Source of the DNA: Agelaius tricolor
Lineage: Eukaryota; Chordata; Aves; Passeriformes; Icteridae
Assembly (NCBI GenBank): GCA_023055355.1
Contig: JALJCS010000002.1
Span: 84,779,001-84,843,000 of the forward strand
Reading direction: 5' to 3'
Length of the DNA stretch: 64,000 nucleotides
Shown: positions 13,481 to 26,214 of the stretch, piece after piece
Layout: each line of letters starts with the position of its first letter
Position numbering within the stretch: position 1 is the first letter of the stretch
Notes under the pieces: generated by a model
What the model saw: the letters and a program-made list of their open reading frames with translations, nothing else
What the model was told of the DNA's origin: nothing
Database searches by the model: none
Made by a program: the position numbers and the translations under genes

Positions 13481-15060
13481 TAGAAGAGCCAGACCAGCAT
13501 TTTGATAGAAAAGTGTATCACCTTCATCAGCCTAGAAGGCTCTTTTCCAGCAGAGTATGGGAAGATCCACCAGGCAAAGAGCCACGTCCTCTCTCTACAG
13601 AGATTTCCTGACAATGGCTGCTGCAGCTGGGAACAACTGCAGGACAGTAATGATTGTTCCATCAAGGTGACACAGTTCCTCTCTGCACTCACACAGACAA
13701 GTTAATGGCAGAAGGAAAGTCTCTTTCTCCAGTCCACTAGACAGGTCTACAGCACCTTTAGGCAGGACCAAGAAGACTCTGTCTCCTTTAAGATGCTCTT
13801 GCCCAATGAACAAAGCACTATTAATTGAAAATACTCAACTTCCCTGGCTGTGGGAATAGGGACGTGAGCTCCTGTTTCACTCCTGGAATTCCTTGTGAAC
13901 AAAATGAACTCCCAAATATCTATGACTTCAAATTGGACCCTGCACAGAACACCAATGTCATAGTGGTGAAGTTTTGGGGAAATTTGTGCAGAGCTAATGC
14001 AATGTTTTTCAGCATGGTCTCTCTCATAAATGAACGCATAGAGGTCCACAGTGTGAGCCTGAAAGATAAACATTCTGAGTCTCACCTTCAGAACACAGAC
14101 CTCCAGAGTATCTACTTGATTTCCCCTAGTAACTTCAGGCATAATGGGGTTGGAGAAGGAAAGGAGGAAAGCAATACTAATACAGCTAGGATTATGACCT
14201 TTAAATGTTTAACTAGGAATCTATTCTTTGCAGTCAAGACAAAACAGCAGGTGATTAGCTTCACTATGAGTCACTCCACTCCTGTAGCACCATAATTCAA
14301 TGAGACATTTTAACAGCCTTCAATTTTGTTTGGGATCTGCTTACTAGAGCCATCATCCCCTAGCTACAATTTTGTTTTGCCTCATGGGCTACACAGGGTC
14401 AGTCCAGGTCAGTGCTGGATTGAAGGAGATGCCTCACAGAAAATCCCAGATGCTCCAAGAAATGGGCCTGTTTCCGGAGCAGGCACTGGGGTCTGGGAGA
14501 AGGTCTGGAGCTTGGGTCTGGATACAAGCTGCAAACTTCCAGCAAGCTACAGGGGAGAGCCCAACCTCTCTTTCTCACTGATCTCAGGATGCAGGTACTT
14601 CACTTGCTCAGGCTGTCCACCATCCTTCAGCTACCTCTGACACACCGTTCTTCACTTTCTGCTGCAGCTGCTGCAAATACACTCTTAAGGAACTCTCTCA
14701 CATCTCCAGAAATGGCTTCAGCGTGGCAGTGTATGAACACCTACCCATCCTCACCTTCTGCCTGATCCATTCCTCAGCTGCTGTTATGGTATCAGGAAAT
14801 TGCTGGAGAAACTGAATAAAAGTTTCCCATGTAATATGTAACACATAACTTCATTGTCTTTCAACCACACCTGGATTTCAGAAGTTATACAGGAAAGGAT
14901 CTGCAAACTCTAACTTAACTGCCTTCTTGACAGACAAAGCTTTTTCCACTTCTCCAGAGTAGTTTCTTTTTCCCCAACAGCTTGACAAGCAATTCTGAAA
15001 ACGAAAAACATACATTGCTTCTTCCCCATAGCTGAGTCAGCAACAGCAAATTCCTGAAGC
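13480..15060 (-). other. Coding-like but broken tract of unknown origin
   Basis: The minus strand here has more long open stretches than its surroundings. A 131-codon frame at 13747-14142 partly overlaps a 72-codon frame at 13595-13813. Higher up, an unregistered frame around 14702-14850 reads 'TWETFIQFLQQFPDTITAAE' and continues past stops as 'VYLQQLQQKVKNGVS'. On the + strand a 156-codon frame at 13825-14295 is also open. I recognise none of these proteins. The interrupted but protein-like minus-strand reading would fit an old pseudogene or a decayed transposable or endogenous element. Chance openings in a stop-poor stretch are the main alternative. Confidence 0.25.
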
Positions 15061-18000
15061 ATGCCTGTACCCTGCTGGCCTCTGGACCCCTAGAATTGCT
15101 TCACTTTCCCTGAGCACTTGAGTTCACCAAGCCCAGGCACAGCACAGTGTACTCAAGCTGCACTCATGCTTGCAGGACCAGCCCCTGTTTCTGCTCACAG
15201 TCCAGAGGGTTACCAAAACACAAATATAAATTAGTGGGCAGAGCACATGTTTCTTTCATCACTCCATTGTCGAACATGCTTACTGAGAACTGAACTACAC
15301 ACAGTGTCTCCTGTTCCAAACCTGCACCATTAGGCACACAGGTCAAGTTTTTACTTTAAAATTACCTTTGGTCACCTTTTGGTCACCATTTCATAAGGCT
15401 TAGGGATCTCTTACTGGCTGCAAGCTAATAGGTAAGTGCTTAACCTTACAAAACATTTGCTCATGGGTTTTGATCCAGAAATCCTGGGTTCAAATTCCAC
15501 TGCTGTGGTCTGTTCATTTGGGTTGTACAGCTGCAATAACTAGGAAAAAAACAAATTACAAGCTTTCCCAGAGAGCAATGAAACATTTTTTTGTTCCACA
15601 GGAGGTAGTTTGATCAAAGCCTGTTACTAAATATTTTTACCTCATACCTACCCTGGTTGTATTTTAAAGCCACACTGAATATGATATATTTTTTAATCTA
15701 GATCAGACTCACTAAGACACTTATCAGCATATCACTCAGGGGTTTGCAAGGAAAATATCTGTATTGTAAGCTCCAGCATGTATGAACACAGCTTCATTAA
15801 CATAAACACTTTCATGCCAGTAAAACTGCATTTTTATTAGGCATTGCACTGCTATTCACAGAGGTGTCAAAGCAGGGTTACTGCTTAATGGGCATAATAT
15901 TACTGTGACACAGGGAAGCCCTAATGAGAGTTTTGCAACACACTATTGCAAAAGGGCTCCAGAACCAGTTATGACAGGAAGATCTATGTCTGAGACATCT
16001 ATACCTATTTGAATGGGAGATATTTTGTTTTACAGGGGTAAAAAACTAACACTTTGTCCCTGTAACAGAAAGTGAATCAAGATTTTAAAAAAATCATCTC
16101 ACACAGCAAGATAAGCTGGCCAAAAAAAAGCAGGTGAAGAGTGAAGTCATGTATCAACCTCATGACTAAAAAGCAAGAAAGATGCAATCTGTTTGGCTTG
16201 TACTTAAATCCAAATCCTCATATTTTTTTCTAAGAAGGCCTTGAACCCTGTCTCTTATGTGCCATTATAATCTTGTACCTTGGTTTGCACAGTAACTGTA
16301 AGGATGCAGTATGTAGGCACCACAACCTTTGCTTTCAACTAAAATCACCTTCAGTGCTTAAACCCCTCAACACTCCTACAAGAAAAACCTAGTGAGTTAC
16401 CACATGCAACCAAAATGCCCAAATACCTGTGACCTGTACAGAGCTGTGAGACTCTTCTACCTATGAGATTTCATCTCCCCACCAGACAATGGCCAATTCT
16501 GAGATGGCATAAATGCCTTCAAAACTTGAACTGGTGACTTAGGGAGCTTTCTGCTGAAAAGAGGCATGCCACAGGCATCACAAATGGAGGTTTAAGGGGG
16601 AAAAAGTCTGAATAAAGCCTGTGTTTGACAGCTAGGCTAGGAGAGGCCCTAAACCTTTCCATTTCAAAAGCAGTGCAATCTCTACACCACATCCATGTCC
16701 TAGGAGCAAGGGAGCAGATATATCCATGGCCTGGCACTCTGGGCTCCACACACTGTAACCTCAGCAGCTCCTGTCTCTGGTGGGTAAAACATAAAACATA
16801 AAACTCATCATCAGCATGAGAACAGGCACAGGTTGTGCTCATGTATGCTCAGCACAGGGGAGATGGTCCTTCCCTCCAAGGAGCACAAGTGATTGACATT
16901 TGGTCAATTAGTTCTCTATTAACATGCAGCCAGGGACCTGGTAACAAGAACATTTTTTTTTTTCTTCCTGATTTGATAGAAAAGACATTGAAACATGTTT
17001 TAATCTGCAACACAGACTGATAAAACCAGCTGTCCAACAGACAGGCTTAATTCTCCTTGGAGGGCTTGAGAGCAGCTTTACTGCCTGCCGGATAAGTCAT
17101 GTTTACAGCAGATCCTCAGAGCTGCTCAGCCTCCTGGATGAATTTAGAAATCAGTCCAGAGAGTAGATTTGCAGAGCAGTAATTAGCACAGGAGACAGTG
17201 GAGAAGCGAGTGAGAAGAAACATTTAGTCTGTGTCAACATGGTGGGGCTTGTCCAAACGTCTGGGCAGCTCATGGAAGAAAGGCAGAGAAGGATGAAACA
17301 AAGGGAATCTGCACTCTAAAACTACTTTCCACAGACCACCTTGAGGAGCCTTAATCAGCTTTGCAACATTTCCTCCTTCCCATTTCAGGGCTTTTTAATA
17401 TTTTTTTTTAATGTTAAAGAAAAATAAAATAGGGCAGGCCATGGGCATCCCTGACAGGCAGCACACCGTGTTGCCACAGTGACTGTAACAGTACACGGTC
17501 AGTTGGCAGGCAGAGGATTTCCTTACAACTGCATTTCTGCTAATGAGTCAGCAAGTGCCTTAACTTAAACACACCACCAGCTTGATCAGGCTTGTTACTG
17601 TGCAACTGCACACCAGAGCAGAGCAGATGGAAGAGCTCCTGTTGTACCAGCTGGATTTAACCCCCCTACCCTCTAAACCACTTCCACAAAAAGCCAGCAT
17701 AGGGAACGCCAGCCACCATTTTCACAGAAGTCAGCATCACTGTTTCCATCTCAGATGAACTGCATCAGCATCAAAACAAAATAGAGAGATCATTATAAGA
17801 AGTTAAAAAGATACAACTATGAACCCTCAGGTGAGAGGAGGGCCAGGAATCACCAGGGAGTGCAGCTCCTTCTGGGTTCTCCTGATGTAAAACTGAGCCA
17901 CGGCAGCAAAACTCATCTGATGCCTCTCATGTGAAAAGAGAGAACATGTCAAACAAGTTTCTGTAGGAAGGGTTGGTTTATTTGTACTTCTCTCCATTCG

Positions 18001-19020
18001 CAGGAGCTACACATCTTTTTTTCAAATCAGTAACAACCTGTTACTGACATTTCAGTGACAGACAAAAAGCAGCACTAACAGTGTCCACTCCAACACATGC
18101 TCCTCCAGTTACCCCTAATATGTTCCCACTCCTGGATTTAAATTTGTGAACATGGGTCCCAGAGTACAAACAACCCTGCAAACTCATAAGCATAGAAACT
18201 AAGGAAAAAAAATTTACCTTATGTAAATGGTTAAAGTACTCATATTCCTTAGAGTTCAATATGTAAAACAACACAAGCAGATTCATACTAGAGTTAAATC
18301 TGGAGTTATGGACAGATAAGTAGGAGGTGGACAGGTCTTCTTGCCTGGGGTATTTATTGACTTTCTGAAAATGGCAAATGGGCTTTAACTCAGAAAGTAA
18401 AAAGTGGTTCAAGAAGAGAAATAACACCACAAGTAAAAGATCAGATCTGGCCCTTCCCAACTTCCGAACTGACTTTGCCTTCTCTCTCATTTTCCAAGGC
18501 ATTTCCCATTTCTATCTGTGCCTAGCTGAGAAAATTGAGTCTGACACAGCAGACAGTCTGCTCCCATTTGATGAAGGAACAGCAATTCCCGAAAAAAAAG
18601 CAGGGCTAAGAATAGATCCCAGTGGTCAGAACAACTACATGAACTAAGTACAAGGCACACATAAGATTTATTAGGTCTCACACTGTAACAGCACCATGAA
18701 TCCTAATGGTGCCCTATTTGCTATCTGTGTCTGCCTTTAAATCAATGACCAAAGTCCACTTGGCACAGTAGCACATCATGAGGAGTTTCACCTGCAGTGG
18801 TTTACTTCTAGCCCTTCACAATTCACTTGTGTTAAGCCAAAAACTGATGGAAAAAAATTGAGAAGTCCTGCAGTGTGTACAAGCTGGTGAGCGCGTAAGG
18901 CTGCCAAGCAATTCACCAGGCTGGGACTGCTGTACCATGACCAGTAGGCTCAGAAAGCACACTAGGCATGTGAGTTACTCAATGACCATGGGAAGGAACA
19001 CTAACAGCAGGTAATCTTAC
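15061..19020. other. Noncoding DNA
   Basis: No gene recognised. At 15367-15387 the decamer tttggtcacc occurs twice, one base apart. A T-rich run lies near 16951-16964. A tRNA-like T-arm sequence near 15488-15504 was considered and rejected. Open frames are short and without motifs. Confidence 0.55.
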
Positions 19021-19181
19021 CTCCAAGGACAGACTCCTTCTTATTTGGAACCTGTGATCTGAACCCTGACAAATTGAGGTATTACAGAAATGGTGCTGCT
19101 GGACAAGGCACCTTGGAGGGGAACATGGGCTGTTCCAGGCAGTCCTGTTTGCAGGTGTGCCTAAAGGGCCATCAGAGAAGC
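19021..19181 (-). other. Candidate unassigned exon, minus strand
   Basis: On the minus strand a pyrimidine-rich tract ending in 'atctctgtag' forms a good 3' splice site before 19181. A strong 5' splice site, 'ttggag|gtaaga', follows at 19021. The 161-bp unit between them is open in one frame, which continues past both borders at 18979-19251 and includes 'GFSDGPLGTPANRTAWNS'. The peptide matches no family I know. Length is not a multiple of 3. It could be a real exon of a minus-strand gene, a noncoding-RNA exon, or a chance pairing of splice-like sites, which is expected somewhere in 64 kb. Confidence 0.2.
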
Positions 19182-21220
19182 CTACAGAGATGGTGAAGGG
19201 CAGGACTGTTACCACCAGTGATAAATGACCAAAGGAAACAACATGGAGCAAAAGGGGAAGTGAAAGAGAGGAATGAAAAGTCTTCAGAGCACAAAGCTAC
19301 CAATGGCAGGTCTGCTCTTCCTCCTGTTTTCCACATAAAATGACTACACATCTGCCATCACAACCAGACTCCTCTGCATGGCAGGGCTCAATCTCAAGGC
19401 TACATAAGATTTTCATATCTTACAGAGCCCATATGAGCCTCTGTATATTCAGTACAGGGGACAGTGACCCTCTAATGAGGTCCCATAACCACCAACCCAC
19501 ATCCTGCTGTACAACCTGGCCTTCAAGGCTAAACACAGGCAGTAGCCCAAGCTTGTTTGCTGTGGTCAACAAGCCTCTGTATTGCTCATCTAAATCAACA
19601 CCACATCATTTGATCTAAAATGATATTGACACCTTCAGTTCACTTCCAGCAGACACTTCCATCTAACACTAACTTTGGTGCTGGCTTCTCTGCTGGGAGC
19701 ATGTCTCCAGTGCAAAAAGGACAGTAAACAAATTTATTTGCACAAGCCTTTGGAGAGCTTTGAAGGTGAAGCAACATTCACACAACCACTCAGCTCCAAG
19801 TTAAAGTACAGCTAAATGGCCCTGCAACCACACATCATCTCCTAAATCACTACTTTCCTGATACATCATTAATGTGAATAAAACAAAAGAAAATATATGA
19901 AATCATAATAATCCTACCCTTTTAAATACTCCTAGTATTTGCTGCTCCTGCATCCCAGTTGCAGGAACTTGCCTGGGATCACTGGGAAACAAATAGATGG
20001 AAATGTTAGCTCCAAGGTTTACATGTTTTCTCCATGATGAAAAGGGTCCCTCCAGGGCTGGTTCAGACACAAACTACAGGAGATGAGGAATGTCCTGGCT
20101 AATGCCCAGGGGTCTGTTCACATTCACTGCATGGTCCTTAGTACAGCTGCCTACAGCATCTCTGATTTCACAACAGGTTCTTCTATCTGTACAAGCCTCA
20201 ACCTCCATTGGCCGAGGACAAACAAACCCTAATGGAACCCCAGAGTGCTCCCAACAAGCTACAGCCCAGATCTTCATTTCTCTTGTTCTACAAGAGACTT
20301 AAGGTGACCAGCTCACATGAGCTGTCTGGGAAAACAGTGATCTCTTCTGGCAGGCAGTGCAGGTCATGGAGAGACCATTTTTGCCAGAAATCTCAGCAGG
20401 GAGAGGGGCCTCACAGCGAGAGGCTGGAAGGCAGCAATGGGATTTTGCAGCAGCTCTGAGCCCTCAGCACCAACATGCTCTGCTGTGCATTTAGGGTTAT
20501 TGATTATCCTCTCCTAATCCCATGATTGAATGCCCAGGGGAAAAGAAAAAAAATTTGTATTATATACAGATAGATAGCTATTTAAAATCATTAACAGAGA
20601 TTTATATCTCTGAGCTAGTCTTCTGTTCTCTGGGGAAACCAGACAGCTACATAGTAAGAGACTGAAAGCTACAATAAAATGAAAAAATGAGTTTCAATAA
20701 ATCATTAAGCTAAAGCTTATAATGTTTATTTGCAATGTCATGTCCTCACAATCTACAAAAGCAGATGCATAACTTTTTGTTTTTCTTCTATTAACTGCTA
20801 AACTGTCATGTAACTATTACAAAAGGTTGAAGCTTTTTTTTTTTTTAAAGCATTGAGCATTAGGACTGCAGTTTCTTGTCATGGAAGGGATGGATACTTA
20901 AATGCCAATTTGTATTTCGAAAAAGGAATGGGAGATAAAATATATGCAAATTAAGGTTTGAGGGTGAGGCTGTTCACCTTCTGCTGATGATCCAGCAGCT
21001 AGATGTGCCCAAAATTTCATTAACAGGCTACCTCTGCGAGATTATTTTTACCAGTTCTGCTCCATCTTCCCTCATTTAGACTTCTACACTCCATGCCTAC
21101 CCTTCCAAGTATATGATACATACAACAAGGCAAAGGCAGCAGCAGAGCCAGCTTAAAGCTCCTCAGCAATGAAGGAAAGTCCTGTGAGCTGTGGCACTCC
21201 TGCCATGGGAGGGGAGGACA
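19182..21220. other. Noncoding DNA
   Basis: No gene recognised. A T-rich homopolymer lies near 20835-20846 and a short GATA-like run near 20567-20576. Confidence 0.6.
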
Positions 21221-21620
21221 GACAGAAAGCCTGGAAGAAGGCAGACTCATTTCAAGAGCAGAAGGGGTTTTTCAGGGTCAGCAGTTGCTTTCCTACCCCC
21301 CTCCCTTGCACACAGCACTGGTCCTCCCCCAGCCAGCTCTGCTCTCCCTCCCCAGCCCCAGAATAGCTGGGAAGATGGAAAGCCCAGGGCTGGGCACTGG
21401 AGGAGGAGGAGGATGGCCCTGCAGACATCCCTCTGGGACACCAGCTGATGGCAGATGCAGACAGCTGTGCCCAGTGTCCTCCCCCACAGGCTGGGGCAGG
21501 TGCACACAGAGGGGCAGCTGCAGCCCAAGGGGACATGTGGCCATGTCCCCAAGACTCAGCAGTGACCACAACAAGGGGCAGCCAGTGTTGCATCCAGAGC
21601 AATGTGTCTGCATGATCTCT
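21220..21620. other. GC-rich noncoding block
   Basis: Base composition shifts to GC-rich with runs of C and of GGA/GAG. Five long frames (60-125 codons) overlap on both strands. This is what GC-rich DNA poor in TAA, TAG and TGA gives by chance. No frame shows a domain, and CpG is not enriched as it would be in a promoter island. I would not annotate a protein here. Confidence 0.5.
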
Positions 21621-23455
21621 CTGTTAAAAGCTCAGCTCTTCCCACTCTGGGCAGCTCCATGAACACCACTGACATTTTCCAGCCTTGCACTCCAACAATC
21701 TACAGGCACAGATCCTTCACCTCTCTCCCTCTGAAGTTCTATTACAGCCACCAGCACAGAGGAAGGAGAAATTAGCCTCAGGTATTTTAGGGATCCAAAT
21801 AATTGTATTAAACCTTGTTTCCACTTTTTAGAAGAGGAATAGAGCAGTAGAATTCTCTGCTCCCTCAGGCTTGACATCCCAAAATTTTTAGCATTTGTCT
21901 GTTTTACAGAACAGGACTTGCTCTATTCAATTTAGACACAATCTGTTAATCTAGAAACAAAAGCATAAAAAATACTGAAATTATGACTAAGGGGGATTTC
22001 AAGAAGCCTACACTTTACACTGTTTTTCTGAGATATTAAGAATAGACTCTAACATTTATTCCATTGTATCTCCTGCCGGCACAAATGCAAAATTCAAAGC
22101 TGCTGTGCTGCTTTTGTCTGCTGCTGCTGATGTTCACTGTAACTGTGTGTTCAATCCTGGGAAGGCTGCCCTTTAAAAGCTGAGCTGAAGCATGATTTCC
22201 AAAATCTTGGTCATACAAATCTGTGAGCAAATCTCTCAACTGGTCTATGCAAACCCTCAAATTACTGCTATGCTCAAGTCCTTGAAGACCACCAAATTAA
22301 TAAGCTCCAGCCCACATGACTAAGGTTCACAGAAGTTCAACCCCAGCTTATGTAAGAGACAGAACTTGTGTGTTTGCCTTTAAAAAAACCCCACCAAGAT
22401 AAATCTTAGGGTCAGCAAACATGCTGTGCAATACTTAACAAGAAAAAGCTGTGACCTTAACAGGATTTGCAGCCTAAAACTGCTCCTGAAGGCAACAAAC
22501 ATGACATGATCATTCTGACAGCTGTGACAAATTAGGTTTCATTTGCCTGAGAGCCAGCCATGTTCATTTAACTGCAATTACGGGTACATCATGATCCCCA
22601 TGCTGGGGAAAGCACCCAGCCATGGAGCCAGACAGCGGAACAAAGCGTCTTCTACAGAGCAACCTCTTCAAATGCTGCTTCTCTAACAACACCAAGCCTT
22701 CAAAAACAAACACTGGTTAACATGCACCAGTAGCTTCCCCAGGTGTTTATCGTGGTCCCTCAGCTCTTTTTCAACCAGTGGAACAACAAAACCTGGGTCA
22801 GATGCTTTAAATTCTGCATCCCTTCCCTGCATGCCTGGTTGTAAAATGCAGTCCTTGCAGGGGAACGTGCTATTTATAGCTATTTACTGCTGGGTCCAAT
22901 CCAGGAGATTTAAAAATTGTTTCATCCAGCCTGAAATACTATTTTGAAAGACTAAACACATAAATTAATTTGTTTGGGGTTTTTTTGTAACTTGTCTTTA
23001 TGCCTGAGAACATATCTGGACCTTGCAATCTTCAGAGCAAAATTCTGCATACTTACCCTTAATTTCATAGAAACCCTTTCCTTATCTGCTTATACTTCAG
23101 CCCCACCAAAGAAGAAAGCTTTGATCAATTATACATTCACCATTTCAATGTATTTAGTTGCTGAGTTAATTTAAAGGGGGAAAAAAAAAAAACACCTCTG
23201 GGATGTGTCCATCAGCTTCCTTAAAAATTCCTAGATAACAGATCCACAGCGAGTCTAATCCATTTAGACTCAAAAACCACCCCTCGTTTTTTCTTTAAGA
23301 CATCATTTCTTTATTCCCAAGCAAGACTCTCCAAGCCTATGCACGGGGTAGGCAGGAATGCAGGAGCCCTGGTCCGTCTGTCTGTCTGTTTGCTGTTGAG
23401 GCACCAGCTGCCAACAGTAACAGGTGTTTTCTGGTTTTCTTCTCAAGAGAAAGTC
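21621..23455. other. Noncoding DNA
   Basis: No gene or known repeat recognised. The stretch is AT-rich with short A and T runs and a small GTCT repeat near 23371-23388. Confidence 0.6.
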
Positions 23456-23556
23456 CTGGGCGCTATCTGCAGTGGAATGCAGAGCTGCAGCGTGGCACGT
23501 CGGGCGGCACGGAGCCGCATTCCTGCACGGCCTCCAGCGCAGCCCTATCGCGGATG
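23456..23556. promoter_or_regulatory. Small dense CpG cluster
   Basis: Eleven CpG dinucleotides fall within about 92 bases (23461-23552), while the flanking kilobases have very few. It is too short for a formal CpG island. In vertebrate DNA, where methylated CpG decays, such clusters usually mark unmethylated or recently acquired sequence, for example a small promoter, an enhancer or an insulator. Minus-strand frames at 23303-23602 and 23463-23681 cross it, but neither has a recognisable domain. Confidence 0.35.
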
Positions 23557-26214
23557 CTTTCCTGGGGAGGGAGCTGCCTTTGGGCACATGCACTCCAAAC
23601 ATTCAGCCAAATCACCACCTCATGACCACTTTTTTTTGCAAGGAAAAGCTTGCTTATCAACAGCTGTGGGGCACTGTACATTTGTGCAGTACAGCAGTAA
23701 TTAACAGGACACGGTCAGCTGTTAGTTCAATGAGGCCGAAGGTTCTGCCCTGGCAGTACCTGGTTTCTATTCAATGTTTCTGTGCAGGGAAAATATTCAG
23801 AATTTATTTCCAGTTATAATTTTTTTTTCTTTTCAAAGTCTTCAGTGAGCCAACTGAGCTAAAATTTCTGAAAACAACATACACAGGAGAGAAATTAAAA
23901 CGGCAGAATTAAGAAAAACAAGTGGTGAAGATGAGGAAAAATGTGGAAATAGATTTGTGAGAAAAAAACCTGCAAAATAACCCATGACCAAAGCAAACAG
24001 CCATGTAACATGCCACCAGCATCTTCTGAGAAATACTTAGCAGTGAGGCATCAGACAATGTAACACAAATTTGAAATTAAATCAAGTTTTCTTCTGATCT
24101 TCAAAGCCTTATAAATGCATTAACCTTTACTCACTCTGTCTAGTCCTACATATCTACAGTGAATTAAGCTTAAATAACTGTAAGATTCCATCATAGACTC
24201 CCTGTAGGAGTGATTTTTCTCATCCTGTTGTACACTGGGAATTTTTAGACAGCAGTTTTCTCGTGGTGGAGACAGATGACAGCACCTAACATACTCCAAA
24301 TGGGAACGTGATACAAGCAATAAAGCAGCCACCCAAAACCTACTCATGCTGTTCATGTTTACGATGTAAAAAGTTATGTTTATACTGATAAACACAGCTT
24401 TTGAAAAGGTTATTTCCCTCCTCCTCTGCAAACAGAAAAGGTTAACTTCATCATCTGCTGCACACACATCAAACTATCATGCGAAGGAAGGAGCTGCAGA
24501 GCACAGCCCTGGATTCCTCTGCACCAAAGGACCTCTTGGAGGATCCCAGCAAAATGCCCAGAAAACCACCCCAGGACTAGACATACCTGCCTCAAATTCC
24601 TCTGACATAGCCTGCTTCTTTACAAGACTCCATTTTAACAGCAAGCCTCCAAGTTACAGTTCATGGACAAGTCCTCAGACCATTAAATTCAGATGCAAAA
24701 CCCAGCTTATCTTTTTGTTTAGTGTAGTCATTAACAGTGTAGTGACAGGAGAGTTCCTTCTCTGCCTGCTTTCAGATTAACCCCACTGACATAGCTAAAT
24801 CACAAAAATGTACTTATTCAGTGATAAATGAGTGCTGTTCTGCTAAGAGCTGTACCCAGTTCAGCTTATTATATTTTTTAATTACTTTTTTTTTTTAATA
24901 AGGCAGGAACATCAGAACTGTAACAGTAAATACAGCAGCACTCAAGCTCAACTGCTGCCTGTGAGGTGTATCAGCAAAGTTCAGAACAATCATTTCATCC
25001 ACAGGCAGGCAAGATGCTCAAAATGTAAGAGGTCATTTCAGCAAAGCCCAGAGATGCAGGAACCACAGCTCCTTTGACAGTTGCCTGGCAACGCTCTGCT
25101 ATCTTTTATTCATTTATATTATTTTTAATACACTTATACTTATCCCCAGGTCTCACCCAGGGTTCACTCCAAAGAGAGTTCAGCATTTTCAGTCATTGGG
25201 GGTGTCTCTTCACTACAGATTTTCTGGAAACAAGTGAGTCCTGCCAAGAAGAGCACAGAATAGGAGGGCTTTCCAAGGCCAGAGTCTGGAATGGGCTGTT
25301 TGCTCCTTCCAGCCTCAGTTTTGCGTCACACCGTGCACTTTGTCAGGATGTTTCCCAACAAATACCTCTTATGACTGCTGCCTTTCGTCAGCATCCAGCC
25401 AGCCACTCAGTGCATGCCACAAAGACATGAGCTGCACAGATTTTGTGAGCTAAAAATACCAGTTAATGGGAAGCTACTGCAATATTAAACACATTTTTAT
25501 TCTGAAAAAAAAATAAAAATTCAAGTTTATTCCCTTGTCAATAAAAACAAGGCAAACTTAGAATTCAAGAGGACCTTGATTTGCCACTAGGTTTTCCAAA
25601 TGAAAGAAAAAAATATTCAATTATTTATTTCTGGAGAGAGAAATCTCCCCTTGTCCCACATCCTCACTTAAAGAAAAAGAAAACATAACCAATGCCCACA
25701 TAGAAAACACCCTAAAGCCCTTTGGGCATGTTTTGAAGAAGCTATTTAGAGTAAGGAACATGGGCATTCTCTGTCCTTCTTTTTATAATGAGGCTCCACC
25801 ATCCCCAGGAGCTAAAGCAGAATGAAAATGGGTCACATATCTAATTAGCACTATTGAAGTGTGAAGCCCAAACATCCCTGAAATGTAATAGATTTCTTTT
25901 TTTTTAGTAACTCCAGCTTTACTAGAATATCCCAGAGTCACCTATATCAGCAGCCAGAAGCTTAAAAAAAGGGTACTATGAAGCAGGCACATATCCAGCA
26001 CCATGCTGCTTTACTGCTGGGGAAGGGGAAACAGTGCTTTAGACAAAATCTAATCTATTAACTATAAAAATAAAGCAGTCAGTTGGTATAGCACAGCTTG
26101 TTCTTTAATCACTTTTTATTGTTAAAAAAAACCAAACCAAACCAAAACAAAACAATATAATAAAAATAACACAATCCTGTTGACTACAAAAGCTATGCAG
26201 ATCCACTAGCAGGG
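23557..26214. other. Noncoding DNA
   Basis: No gene recognised. Contains a T run near 24886-24897 and a 134-codon + frame at 24376-24780 without a motif. A simple A/C-rich stretch lies at 26124-26155. Confidence 0.6.
26124..26155. repeat. A-rich simple repeat (CAAA/CCAAA units)
   Basis: A run of eight A residues is followed by imperfect accaa and acaaa units. It is a low-complexity repeat. Confidence 0.8.

Noticed and set aside
15425..15515. tRNA-like region with a B-box-like 'gggttcaaattcc' and a possible D-arm (aagc/gctt)
   Set aside because: The acceptor ends do not pair, the anticodon arm is far too long and the T-stem has a mismatch. It does not fold as a tRNA and is not the tRNA head of a bird SINE I know.
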